The notes under the pieces: generated by a model | What the model was told of the DNA's origin: nothing | The model's database searches: none | What the model saw: the letters and a program-made list of their open reading frames with translations, nothing else | Source: NORP110 sp051251595 | GTDB lineage: Bacteria; Pseudomonadota; Alphaproteobacteria; Rhodobacterales; Rhodobacteraceae | Length of the DNA stretch: 64,000 bases | Assembly: GCA_051251595.1 (NCBI GenBank) | Contig: JBPOFA010000008.1 | Location: 124,001 to 188,000 of the forward strand | Direction of reading: 5' to 3' | Shown: positions 26,449-34,633 of the stretch, piece by piece | Layout: each line of letters starts with the position of its first letter | Position numbering within the stretch: the stretch's first letter is position 1 | Made by a program: the position numbers and the translations under genes

Positions 26449-27666
26449 ATGCATTCAGAACCAACGGTCCGTTTTCTGGACCGCACAACGCCGCCGCATA
26501 TATTGACCCTTATTCTCGTCAGCGCGATGTCTGCGCTGGTGACCAATATGTTTTTGCCGTCCCTTCCGGCGATGACCGTCTATTTTGAGACGGAGTTCAG
26601 CATCATCCAGCTGTCGGTGGCCTTGTTTCTGACGATGAACGCCGTTTTGCAACTGATCGTAGGGCCCCTGTCTGATCGCTATGGGCGCAGGCCAGTGCTG
26701 CTGGGCGGGTTCGGAGTGTATCTGCTGGCAACGCTTGGATGTATTTACGCACCATCGATAGAAATCTTTCTGATGTTCCGGGTTGCACAGGCCTCTGTCG
26801 TTGTGGCGATGGTTCTGACCCGTACGATTGTTCGCGATATGGTTCCGCAGGCGCAAGCCGCCTCTATGATTGGCTATGTCACCATGGGCATGGCCGTCGT
26901 GCCAATGATCAGCCCCGCCATCGGTGGATGGTTGGATGAGTCCTATGGCTGGCATTCGGTTTTCTGGTTCTTATTCGCAGCGGGCGTCTTGGTGATCGGG
27001 TTGATATGGTTCGATCTTGGGGAAACCAATACGCATAAATCGACAAGCTTCGGGCGCCAGTTCAAGGATTACCCGGAACTTTTGGCATCGCGCCGCTTTT
27101 GGGGATATTGTCTGGCCTCGGCTTTTGCTTCGGGTGCGTTTTTTGCCTATCTCGGGGGCGCACCTTTCATTGGCACGGATTACTTCGAATTGCCGCCCAG
27201 CCAACTTGGCATGTTCTTTGGCACCCCCGCCATCGGATATATGGCCGGAAATTTTGTGACTGGCAGATATTCTGTCCGTTTTGGGATCAACAAAATGATC
27301 CTGTGGGGCAGCGGCCTGATGTGTCTGGGCATCTTCGCCCAGGTGATTTTGTTCGCGCTTGGCGTGGGGTCCGTGTTCAGCTTTTTCGGATTCATGGTCT
27401 TCATGGGCTTCGGCAATGGAATGGTATTGCCAAACGCAGCCTCGGGGCTGTTGTCTGTACGCCCACATATCGCCGGAACGGCAAGCGGATTGGGCGGCGC
27501 AATCGCGATTGGCGGTGGCGCGGCGCTTTCGATACTTGCGGGGGCGACGTTGGTTCCGGGCAGCAGCCCGATCCCGTTGCTGTTGATCATGCTAACCAGC
27601 GGCATCGCGGCTGTGCTGTCGATCATCTATGTGATCAGACGCGAAAACACGGTTGGACTTGCCTGA
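26449..27666 (+). CDS. Bcr/CflA-type MFS efflux transporter
   Basis: 405 residues with twelve predicted membrane segments. The loop GPLSDRYGRRPVLLGG is the MFS motif A and the overall pattern (TLILVSAMSALVTNMFLPSLPAM at helix 1) fits the Bcr/CflA drug-resistance branch. ATG 26449 is used; CAGGA is 13 bases upstream, so translation may be weak. The gene sits between pccB and pccR and shares the operator region with pccB. Substrate is unknown; export of an acid or other metabolite linked to propionate growth is an inference from position only. Confidence 0.85.
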   Translation: MHSEPTVRFLDRTTPPHILTLILVSAMSALVTNMFLPSLPAMTVYFETEFSIIQLSVALFLTMNAVLQLIVGPLSDRYGRRPVLLGGFGVYLLATLGCIYAPSIEIFLMFRVAQASVVVAMVLTRTIVRDMVPQAQAASMIGYVTMGMAVVPMISPAIGGWLDESYGWHSVFWFLFAAGVLVIGLIWFDLGETNTHKSTSFGRQFKDYPELLASRRFWGYCLASAFASGAFFAYLGGAPFIGTDYFELPPSQLGMFFGTPAIGYMAGNFVTGRYSVRFGINKMILWGSGLMCLGIFAQVILFALGVGSVFSFFGFMVFMGFGNGMVLPNAASGLLSVRPHIAGTASGLGGAIAIGGGAALSILAGATLVPGSSPIPLLLIMLTSGIAAVLSIIYVIRRENTVGLA

Positions 27667-27671
27667 AACGG

Positions 27672-27709
27672 TTTGCAAAGGTTAGATAGCCAAGCTGCAA
27701 ACTTGCAAA
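27672..27709. promoter_or_regulatory. PccR-type operator over the pccR ribosome binding site
   Basis: Perfect TTTGCAAA at 27672-27679, then GCTGCAAA-CTTGCAAA at 27694-27709, the same tandem arrangement as upstream of pccB. The last repeat runs into the AAAGG ribosome binding sequence of pccR (ATG 27720), so binding would block its expression. Autoregulation is inferred. Confidence 0.7.
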
Positions 27710-27719
27710 GGTCGCCCCG

Positions 27720-29120
27720 ATGGCACCCCAAAAACTATATGCTGGCGCAAAGCTGCGTGAGATCAGAACCAGGTTGTCCCTGACCCAAAAGACGTTTGCG
27801 CAGAAACTGGGCGTGTCCCTGCCCTATCTCAACCAGATGGAAAACAACAACCGGCCCGTAAGCACGGGGGTCTTGTTGGCGCTGGCGCAGGAATTTGGGT
27901 TCGACGTCACGCAGCTGTCCACCGGCGACGCAGAGCGGTTGGTCACGGACATGCGCGAAGCGCTGGCCGACGCGGTCTTTGCCGACGGGATGCCGCCCGT
28001 CGCGGATCTACGGCTTGCCGCCTCTAACGCCCCGGCCCTGGCCCATGCGTTTTTGGAGTTGCACAAAGCCTATCGTCACACCCATGAACGGCTGGCCTCT
28101 TTGGACGAAGCATTGGGGCGCGAAGACAGCGCCGTGCGCCCGTCGCCCTGGGAAGAGGTTCGGGATTTCTTTCATTATTGCGACAATTACATTGATGCCG
28201 TTGACCGGGCGGCAGAACAGTTTGCCCTGATCGACGGCCTTCGTGCGGATCCATGGCAAACCGGCGTTGATCGCCTGGCACAGGAAGGTATTTCCGTTGT
28301 TTTACAGGCCCAAAAAACGGTCCGCGCCTATGATCCACAGTCAAGACAGCTGGCCCTATCGCAAGGCTTGGCGGGCCCGACGCAACGGTTTCAGTTACTG
28401 CATCAAGTTGCCCTGCTTACACAAAACGAACTATTAGAGGCCACGCTGGATTTGGCCCGTTTCCAGACCGAAGAAGCCCGCGCCATCGCTAAAATCGGGC
28501 TGGCCAATTACTTTGCCGGGGCAGCACTGATGCCTTATGGCGTGTTTCAACAGGTCGCCGAGGACACGCGCCATGATCTGGAACGCATGGCCGATCATTT
28601 TGGCGCCTCGATTGAACAAGTGGCCCACAGGCTTTCGACGTTGCAGCGCCCCGGGGCCAAGGGCATCCCATTCTTTTTTGTTCGGGTTGACCAGGCGGGC
28701 ACCATCACAAAACGCCACTCCGCGACGCGATTGCAATTTGCGCGTTTCGGCGGTGCTTGCCCCCTATGGAATGTGCATCAGGCGTTTGAAACGCCCGGCC
28801 GTTTTCTGCGGCAGCTGGCCGAAACGCCGGACGGCGTGCAGTATTTCTGCCTAGCCCGGGATGTTTCAAAATCCGGCGGGTCCTTTCGCGCACCGGTGCG
28901 CCGCTACGCCATGGGGCTGGGCTGTGAAATCAAGCATGCGGATCGTCTGGTCTATGCGGATGACATGGACACAGGCGCGCAGGCCGATTTCGAACCGATC
29001 GGCATTTCTTGCCGAATTTGCGAGCGCAAAGGATGCCACCAGCGTTCCGTGCCTCCGCTAGAGCGACGGTTGACGGTTAACCCTGACCGACGCGAGACAC
29101 TGCCCTATTCCATTGAATGA
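27720..29120 (+). CDS. pccR: Short-chain fatty acyl-CoA regulator PccR
   Basis: 466-residue ScfR-family transcription regulator. N-terminal XRE helix-turn-helix (residues about 7-62, with LSLTQKTFAQKLGVSLPYLNQMENN), a middle region, an IrrE/ImmA-like DUF955 segment near QRFQLLHQVALLTQ, and a C-terminal DUF2083-like domain with a Cys cluster (ISCRICERKGC). Homologues sense acyl-CoA esters; PccR of R. sphaeroides activates pccB on propionate or acetate. The usual HExxH of DUF955 peptidases is replaced here (HQVALLTQNE), so proteolysis is not expected. It lies near pccB with matching operators. Confidence 0.92.
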   Translation: MAPQKLYAGAKLREIRTRLSLTQKTFAQKLGVSLPYLNQMENNNRPVSTGVLLALAQEFGFDVTQLSTGDAERLVTDMREALADAVFADGMPPVADLRLAASNAPALAHAFLELHKAYRHTHERLASLDEALGREDSAVRPSPWEEVRDFFHYCDNYIDAVDRAAEQFALIDGLRADPWQTGVDRLAQEGISVVLQAQKTVRAYDPQSRQLALSQGLAGPTQRFQLLHQVALLTQNELLEATLDLARFQTEEARAIAKIGLANYFAGAALMPYGVFQQVAEDTRHDLERMADHFGASIEQVAHRLSTLQRPGAKGIPFFFVRVDQAGTITKRHSATRLQFARFGGACPLWNVHQAFETPGRFLRQLAETPDGVQYFCLARDVSKSGGSFRAPVRRYAMGLGCEIKHADRLVYADDMDTGAQADFEPIGISCRICERKGCHQRSVPPLERRLTVNPDRRETLPYSIE

Positions 29121-29181
29121 GCCCCTTTACCCGATTGCGGAACAGCTTTAGCATCAATTGGTCAGGGATCAGGGGAATGTC

Positions 29182-29637
29182 ATGGAACTCAAAGGAAGCC
29201 GCGTAATTGCTGCGGATCGAAACACTGTTTGGGTACATCTGAACAATGCGGACACATTGATGGCCTGCATTTCAGGCTGTCAGGAATTGACCGGCTCCCC
29301 CGAAGACGGGTTTTCTGCCGTGGTCAAACAAAAGGTCGGCCCGGTCAAAGCCACGTTCAAGGGCAATGTCACGCTTTCTGACGTGGTCGAGGGCGAAAGC
29401 TATACGATTTCCGGCGAAGGCACGGGCGGCGTGGCCGGTTTTGCCAAGGGCGGCGCAGCCGTTGTCCTGAGCGATGCCGAGGGTGGCGGAACAGAGCTGA
29501 CCTATGACGTTGATGCCAAGGTCGGTGGCAAAATCGCCCAACTCGGCAGCCGCCTGATCGGGGGCTTTGCCCGCAAGATGGCTGACGAGTTTTTCGAGAA
29601 ATTTCAGGAAGAAGTAGAAAAAACCGGCAAAGCCTAG
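29182..29637 (+). CDS. CoxG-like SRPBCC protein
   Basis: 151 residues of the carbon monoxide dehydrogenase subunit G (CoxG) family, a START/SRPBCC fold with a lipid- or ligand-binding cavity. ELKGSRVIAADRNTVWVHLNNADTL is the family start and GGFARKMADEFFEKFQEEV the C-terminal helix. CoxG recruits CO dehydrogenase or similar molybdenum hydroxylases to the membrane, but no such enzyme is encoded nearby, so the partner is unknown. ATG 29182 has AGGGGA 5 bases upstream. Its TAG stop shares CTAG with the stop of ydcH. Confidence 0.86.
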   Translation: MELKGSRVIAADRNTVWVHLNNADTLMACISGCQELTGSPEDGFSAVVKQKVGPVKATFKGNVTLSDVVEGESYTISGEGTGGVAGFAKGGAAVVLSDAEGGGTELTYDVDAKVGGKIAQLGSRLIGGFARKMADEFFEKFQEEVEKTGKA

Positions 29638-29876
29638 GCCGTTTCGGATAACATTTTCCAGATCTGATCTTTCAGCAAAAGCCGTTCTTTGCGCATTTCA
29701 GTCATATGCAGGTCATCTGTTGGTTCGACATTCGTTTCTGCGCGATGCACTTCGCGGTTTATGTCGTGGTATTCATCCACCAACCGGGCAAAATGCGCAT
29801 CGGACTGTTTCAGGTCGTGGATTTTATCGACAGCTTCGGGGAACTCTTCGGCCAGTTCATGTGGGGTATGCGCCAT
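29634..29876 (-). CDS. YdcH family (DUF465) protein
   Basis: 80-residue helical protein of the YdcH/DUF465 family. The charged heptad-like sequence (KIHDLKQSDAHFARLVDEYHDINREVHRAE, then MTEMRKERLLLKDQIWKML) predicts a two-helix coiled-coil hairpin. Biological role is unknown for the family. AAAGGAT lies 6 bases before ATG 29876. A perfect FNR-type box lies 64 bases upstream, suggesting that this copy is induced at low oxygen. Confidence 0.85.
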   Translation of the reverse strand: MAHTPHELAEEFPEAVDKIHDLKQSDAHFARLVDEYHDINREVHRAETNVEPTDDLHMTEMRKERLLLKDQIWKMLSETA

Positions 29877-29933
29877 GCTTTATCCTTTCGCGTTGATGCA
29901 GGTACACCCTGCAGGATTCAACATGGGGATGCC

Positions 29934-29947
29934 TTGATCCGGATCAA
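29934..29947 (-). promoter_or_regulatory. FNR/FnrL-type box upstream of ydcH
   Basis: Perfect TTGAT-CCGG-ATCAA palindrome centred about 64 bases before ATG 29876, in the gap after the thermonuclease stop. It shares the extended form TTTGATNNGGATCAA with the boxes before ppk2 and the soluble cytochrome. No convincing -10 hexamer is seen. Confidence 0.65.
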
Positions 29948-29956
29948 ACCCCGCGC

Positions 29957-30613
29957 TCAAATTCGTGAACGGCGCCAGCCTGCGGCGATCGCCTCTGCTT
30001 CGCTGCAAAACCATCGCTCGCCGCGAGATGCATTGATGCCAGTCTGCTCGTAGTATTTTTGCCCCGGGACGTGATAGATGTGTCCGTTCTTGGATATGTT
30101 CCCCTTAATCCGGCATTCCGTTGGTGCGACGGACGGTGCGGCTTTCCGGCTCGCACGGTATTCTGCTGGGTCCTCCAGCGTTCCTGCCCAAATCCCAATA
30201 TTGGCGATTGAGGCTTCTTTTTCGGCGGAAACGTAGTCCAGCGAATATTTCACATAGGCTTGCGCCACCCCGTCACGCACAAGAACTTCCGCTATGTCCT
30301 GGCCGTCAGAAAAACACCGTGCAACCGTGCGACCATACCGATCGTTCCCCAAATTCTCGCAGTTCGCAATCCTGCCTTGAAACTTTTTCCGCGCATTGCG
30401 CGTCGCCCATTTCCCGCAAGACCACGTTTTCCCGTTGGCCCTTTTGCAGGATTGGTCTGTTTCCGGGGCGTCGATCCCAAACAGGCGCACCGTGATTGAG
30501 CCGACCTTTACCGTATCCGCATCCGAAAACCTCATCTTTCCAGAGAAATCAGAAGCCTGCGCAGTGGGGGCAAACACAGACAACAGAATGAAGAGGGAAC
30601 AAATTCTTAACAT
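29957..30613 (-). CDS. Secreted thermonuclease with a C-terminal SunSet domain
   Basis: 218 residues with a signal peptide (MLRICSLFILLSVFAPTAQA). The staphylococcal-nuclease fold follows: FSDADTVKVGSITVRLFGIDAPETDQ holds the first Arg and Asp, NDRYGRTVARCF the second catalytic Arg. The C-terminal part from about 165 (CRIKGNISKNG, HIYHVPGQKYYEQTGI, RGERWFCSEAEAIAAGW) is a SunSet-type small domain with a Cys pair. It should act in the periplasm or outside on nucleic acid. The ribosome binding site is weak. Divergent to choX. Confidence 0.87.
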   Translation of the reverse strand: MLRICSLFILLSVFAPTAQASDFSGKMRFSDADTVKVGSITVRLFGIDAPETDQSCKRANGKTWSCGKWATRNARKKFQGRIANCENLGNDRYGRTVARCFSDGQDIAEVLVRDGVAQAYVKYSLDYVSAEKEASIANIGIWAGTLEDPAEYRASRKAAPSVAPTECRIKGNISKNGHIYHVPGQKYYEQTGINASRGERWFCSEAEAIAAGWRRSRI

Positions 30614-30797
30614 TCCGTTAATATCTAACGAGACGGCATTTCGCGCAAGCCAGTCTATTTACGACATGAATTTCGTCGCAAATGCCCAAAAACACGACGT
30701 TACCTGCTTTGCCTCTCTCCGGTTACCCGTTAGGCTTTGGCCAAGCCCCGTCAACTCAACGGACGGGCATTGATTAAACAACACGGGAGCTATCCAC

Positions 30798-31718
30798 ATG
30801 ACCTTCAAAACGACTCTATCGGCGTTTGCCGTTGCTGCGATTTCCGGCACTGCAGCTTTTGCAGACTGCGACACTGTTACATTCTCTGACGTTGGCTGGA
30901 CAGACATTACTGCCACCACTGCCACAACGACGTATGTTCTGGAGGCATTGGGCTATGACACGGAAACCAAAGTCCTGTCGGTTCCCGTTACATACATTTC
31001 CCTGGCCGAAGGCGATGTTGACGTGTTTCTGGGTAACTGGATGCCGACCATGGAAGGCGACATTGCCCCTTATCGCGACGCAGGTACTGTCGACACCGTC
31101 GTCGATAACCTGAATGGCACGGCCTACACGCTGGCCACGAACGGCCCAGGCGCGGCATTGGGCATCAAAACCTTTGCAGATCTGGCCACCCATGCAGACG
31201 CGCTGGACGGTAAGATTTACGGCATCGAGGCCGGGAATGACGGCAACCGCATTGTGATGGATCTGATCGACGCAGACACATTCGGCATGGGCGCGCTGGA
31301 AATGGTCGAAAGCTCTGAGCAAGGCATGTTGGCACAGGTTGACCGCGCCAGCAGCAAGGGCGAACCGATCGTCTTTCTTGGCTGGGCCCCACATCCGATG
31401 AACTCCAACTTTGAAGTCACCTATCTGACAGGCGGCGAAGAATGGTTTGGTGCCGAAGGCGACGTTTACACCAACACACGCGCTGGTTATGTCGACGAAT
31501 GCCCAAATGTTGGGGCGCTGCTGAAGAACCTGAAATTCTCGCTGGATATGGAAAACTCTATCATGGGCGCGATTCTGGATGACGGCGAAGATGCAACAGA
31601 CGCGGCCAAGACCTGGCTTTCCGCAAACCCTGACGTGCTGAACGTCTGGTTGGACGGTGTCACAACCAAAGATGGCGGCGATGCTGTCGCAGCGGTCAAA
31701 TCCTCGCTTGGAATGTAA
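30798..31718 (+). CDS. choX: Choline ABC transporter substrate-binding protein
   Basis: 306 residues with a signal peptide (ending TAAFA-DC). OpuAC-type fold; Trp residues in VGWTDI, GNWMPTME and GWAPHPM fit the aromatic cage that binds quaternary amines. The whole pattern resembles ChoX of Sinorhizobium, which binds choline and acetylcholine. GGGAG is 8 bases before ATG 30798. The permease and ATPase genes follow. No betaine synthesis gene or BetI is in the window. Confidence 0.9.
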   Translation: MTFKTTLSAFAVAAISGTAAFADCDTVTFSDVGWTDITATTATTTYVLEALGYDTETKVLSVPVTYISLAEGDVDVFLGNWMPTMEGDIAPYRDAGTVDTVVDNLNGTAYTLATNGPGAALGIKTFADLATHADALDGKIYGIEAGNDGNRIVMDLIDADTFGMGALEMVESSEQGMLAQVDRASSKGEPIVFLGWAPHPMNSNFEVTYLTGGEEWFGAEGDVYTNTRAGYVDECPNVGALLKNLKFSLDMENSIMGAILDDGEDATDAAKTWLSANPDVLNVWLDGVTTKDGGDAVAAVKSSLGM

Positions 31719-31760
31719 GGAAATTGTGATCCCGTTTGGGATTGCACCGAACGACCTGAA

Positions 31761-31782
31761 GTCCCGGCAAAACCGCCGGGGC
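31761..31782 (+). other. Hairpin between choX and choW
   Basis: GTCCCGGC pairs with GCCGGGGC (one T-G pair) around AAAACC, in the 86-base gap. No T-run follows, so it is not a simple terminator. Such hairpins behind binding-protein genes often protect the 5' message and lower read-through, so more ChoX than permease is made. Confidence 0.5.
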
Positions 31783-31804
31783 TTCACCAAGGGGGACGAC
31801 ATAT

Positions 31805-32641
31805 ATGTTTGAGTGGCTGACGGAAACGAAAATACCCGTAGGCAAGACCGCAAAAGCAGGATTCGAATGGCTGCGCGACAATGCGGCCTGGTTCTTTGAC
31901 GGCTTTGAGACGATCCTTGGATGGATGATTGATCTGGTCTTGAACATCCTTCAGTTCCCGCCCCCGATTGTGATTATTGCGGCTTTCGTGGCCCTGACCT
32001 GGGCCCTGCAGCGCAGCTGGAAGCCGTGTTTGCTGGTCTTTCTTGGTTTTCTGTTCATCCTCAATCAAGGCTATTGGGATGAGACGATGGAAAGCCTGAC
32101 ATTGGTTCTGTTTTCCTGCATCACCTGTATGGCCATTGGCGTGCCCATTGGCATCGCCGCGGCGCACCGCCCAAAGCTTTATTCCGCGATGCGCCCGATC
32201 CTGGATTTGATGCAAACCCTGCCGACATTCGTTTACCTGATTCCGATGATCGTGTTTTTCGGCATCGGCATGGTGCCCGGTTTGGTCGCCACCGTTATTT
32301 TCGTTTTACCCGCCCCGATCCGATTGACCTGGCTTGGGGTATCTTCGACCCCCACGGCCTTGCTGGAAGCGGCAGAGGCGTTCGGCGCGACCCCGCGTCA
32401 AACCCTTTGGAAAGTGGAATTGCCCTATGCCATCCCGCAAATCATGACCGGCCTGAACCAGACCATCATGCTGTCGCTGTCGATGGTTGTGATTGCCGGG
32501 TTGGTTGGCGCTGATGGGTTGGGCGTACCTGTGGTCCGCGCGCTGAGCCAAGTGAATGCCGCGCTTGGATTTGAAAGCGGACTGGTGATTGTGGTTGTCG
32601 CAATCATGCTGGACAGAATGCTGCGGGTGGAACGCAAATGA
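31805..32641 (+). CDS. choW: Choline ABC transporter permease
   Basis: 278-residue inner-membrane permease of the ProW/OpuAB class. After an amphipathic N-terminus come about six membrane segments; the segment EAAEAFGATPRQTLWKVELP is the EAA loop that contacts the ATPase. GGGGGA precedes ATG 31805. Its stop overlaps the start of choV by 4 bases (ATGA), so they are translationally coupled. Confidence 0.92.
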   Translation: MFEWLTETKIPVGKTAKAGFEWLRDNAAWFFDGFETILGWMIDLVLNILQFPPPIVIIAAFVALTWALQRSWKPCLLVFLGFLFILNQGYWDETMESLTLVLFSCITCMAIGVPIGIAAAHRPKLYSAMRPILDLMQTLPTFVYLIPMIVFFGIGMVPGLVATVIFVLPAPIRLTWLGVSSTPTALLEAAEAFGATPRQTLWKVELPYAIPQIMTGLNQTIMLSLSMVVIAGLVGADGLGVPVVRALSQVNAALGFESGLVIVVVAIMLDRMLRVERK

Positions 32642-33660
32642 ACGCTGTAGAATTTGATAACGTCTCTATCGTCTTTGGCGACGCACCAGAGGCCGCCCTG
32701 CCCCTTATGGATCAGGGGAAATCCCGATCCGAAGTGCAGGACGCCACGCAACAGGTTCTGGGCGTTCACAACTGCTCATTGGACGTTGCCAATGGCGAAA
32801 TCCTTGTGCTGATGGGGTTATCCGGCTCTGGCAAGTCGACGCTTTTGCGCGCGGTGAACGGGTTGAACCCTGTCGCCCGCGGCGAGGTTCGCATCAACGA
32901 TGGCGACCGAATGACAACCGTGACCAATGCCAGCACGGCAGAGCTGCGTGAACTACGCCTTAGCCGGGTTGCGATGGTGTTTCAGCAATTCGGACTGCTG
33001 CCCTGGCGCACAGTTGCCGAGAATGTGGGGCTGGGGCTAGAGCTGGGCGGCATGCCCAAGTCACAGCTGAACGCGAAAGTCACTGAACAACTGGCCCTTG
33101 TCAGCCTGTCCGACTGGGCCAACCGCAAAGTCGGAGAGTTGTCCGGCGGCATGCAACAGCGTGTCGGCTTGGCCCGCGCCTTTGCCACGGATGCGCCGAT
33201 CCTGTTGATGGATGAACCGTTTTCGGCGCTGGACCCGTTGATCCGCACGCGGCTGCAGGATGAGTTGATTGATCTGCAGCAAAAGCTGAAACGCACCATT
33301 ATTTTCGTCAGCCACGATCTGGACGAAGCTTTTCGTCTGGGCGACAGAATCGCGATCATGGAAGGCGGGCGGATTGTGCAATGCGGCACGCCACGCGACA
33401 TCTTTTCTAACCCGGAAAATGAGTATGTGGCGGATTTCGTGGCCCATATGAACCCATTGGGTGTGCTTTGTGCCCGCGATGTCATGGAACCGGCGACTGA
33501 CATGCCTTCTGAAACGGTTGGGCCGGATGAAGAAATCAACGCCGTGATGCAACGTGTACAGGAAACGGGCACGCCGGTTGGTGTGGTGGAAGACGGCAAA
33601 TTGCTGGGACAGGTGACACGCGATACCGTGCTGGCGAAACTGCTTGATCCACGCAGCTAG
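32638..33660 (+). CDS. choV: Choline ABC transporter ATP-binding protein
   Basis: 340-residue ATPase of the glycine betaine/choline importer class. Walker A GLSGSGKSTLLRAV near residue 62, signature LSGGMQQRV, Walker B ILLMDEPFSALDP and VSHDLDEA switch region. After position 265 a partial CBS-like region follows (DVMEPATDMPSE through VEDGKLLGQVTRD), which in OpuA-type ATPases senses ionic strength. It closes the choXWV operon. Confidence 0.93.
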   Translation: MNAVEFDNVSIVFGDAPEAALPLMDQGKSRSEVQDATQQVLGVHNCSLDVANGEILVLMGLSGSGKSTLLRAVNGLNPVARGEVRINDGDRMTTVTNASTAELRELRLSRVAMVFQQFGLLPWRTVAENVGLGLELGGMPKSQLNAKVTEQLALVSLSDWANRKVGELSGGMQQRVGLARAFATDAPILLMDEPFSALDPLIRTRLQDELIDLQQKLKRTIIFVSHDLDEAFRLGDRIAIMEGGRIVQCGTPRDIFSNPENEYVADFVAHMNPLGVLCARDVMEPATDMPSETVGPDEEINAVMQRVQETGTPVGVVEDGKLLGQVTRDTVLAKLLDPRS

Positions 33661-33681
33661 GGTCAACGCGGCGCAGAACCG

Positions 33682-34581
33682 TTAGACGTTTGGAACGGCT
33701 GGCGTCGGCTGCGCACGCTTTTTCAGCACGGCTTCGCGCCAGCTGATGAAGCTGACCGAAGTCATGATGACCAATCCACCGATAATGACCCATCCATCGA
33801 TAGGCTCGCCAAACAGCACGGCCCCGATTGTCACGGCCCAGACAAGCTGTAGGAAGGTGACGGGTTGCGTAACGGTCACTGGGGCCGCGGCGAATGCTTT
33901 GGTCATGGACAGATGTCCTGCCGTCGCAAAACACGCCACCAGAAACAACCAGCCCAGCTGTGCCAGGGTCGGCGTGATCCAGACCGCCGCTGCAAAGGGG
34001 GCAAGGCCGATCGTCACCGTAATGGATAGCATGCCGACAACAACCGGCGCGCTGAATTTCCCCGACATCAGCTTGGCGATCAAATAGCTGCCAGCAAAGA
34101 ACAAGGCCGCCCCGATCATCGCAACATGCCCGATTGAAAGCGCACGAAAGCCGGGGCGCAGAATGATGAACGCCCCAGCCAGCGCGAAACAGACGGCCAG
34201 GATCCGGCGAAAGGCCAGCTTTTCGCCCAGGAAAAGCGCCGCGCCAATCGTCACATAGATCGGCGTCATGTACCCCATGGCCGTCACATCTCCAAGCGGG
34301 ATAAGCGTCATTGCAAAGAACCACAGGATCACGCCCAGGGAATGAACAAACCCTCGCAATGCAAACAGCGCGACAGAGCGTCGGGACATGTTCGCCTGAA
34401 AGATCGGGCGCAGCATCGGCACAAGAAAGACCAGCCCCAAGACGTATCTTAGGAATGCAGCCTCTGCCGCGGGGACTCCCTGCCCTACATGTTTTACGAT
34501 GACGTTGACGATCACAAACATGATGCCGGTCAACAGCATCCAAAGCACCCCTTGAAACGGGCGATCAGAATTCTGGTTCAT
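33682..34581 (-). CDS. EamA family (DMT) transporter
   Basis: 299 residues with ten predicted membrane helices in two EamA repeats (GMLWML-like first helix; PLGDVTAMGYMTPIYVTIGAALFLGEK at the end of the first repeat; AAPVTVTQPVTFLQLVWAVTIG in the second). Drug/metabolite transporters of this type usually export amino acids, purines or other small metabolites. Substrate is unknown. It is a single gene, convergent with choV and 52 bases downstream of yebC on the same strand. Confidence 0.87.
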   Translation of the reverse strand: MNQNSDRPFQGVLWMLLTGIMFVIVNVIVKHVGQGVPAAEAAFLRYVLGLVFLVPMLRPIFQANMSRRSVALFALRGFVHSLGVILWFFAMTLIPLGDVTAMGYMTPIYVTIGAALFLGEKLAFRRILAVCFALAGAFIILRPGFRALSIGHVAMIGAALFFAGSYLIAKLMSGKFSAPVVVGMLSITVTIGLAPFAAAVWITPTLAQLGWLFLVACFATAGHLSMTKAFAAAPVTVTQPVTFLQLVWAVTIGAVLFGEPIDGWVIIGGLVIMTSVSFISWREAVLKKRAQPTPAVPNV

Positions 34582-34633
34582 GACCGGCAGATGATCTTAA
34601 TCAGCCGTGGGATACAAGCCCCGGACGCAGCTG

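Noticed and set aside
30816..31853. 345-codon minus frame over choX
   Set aside because: Antisense to choX, which has a signal peptide, Trp cage and operon partners.
33536..34543. 335-codon minus frame overlapping the DMT transporter
   Set aside because: Same strand but other frame than a ten-helix EamA protein; Cys-rich and lacking helices.
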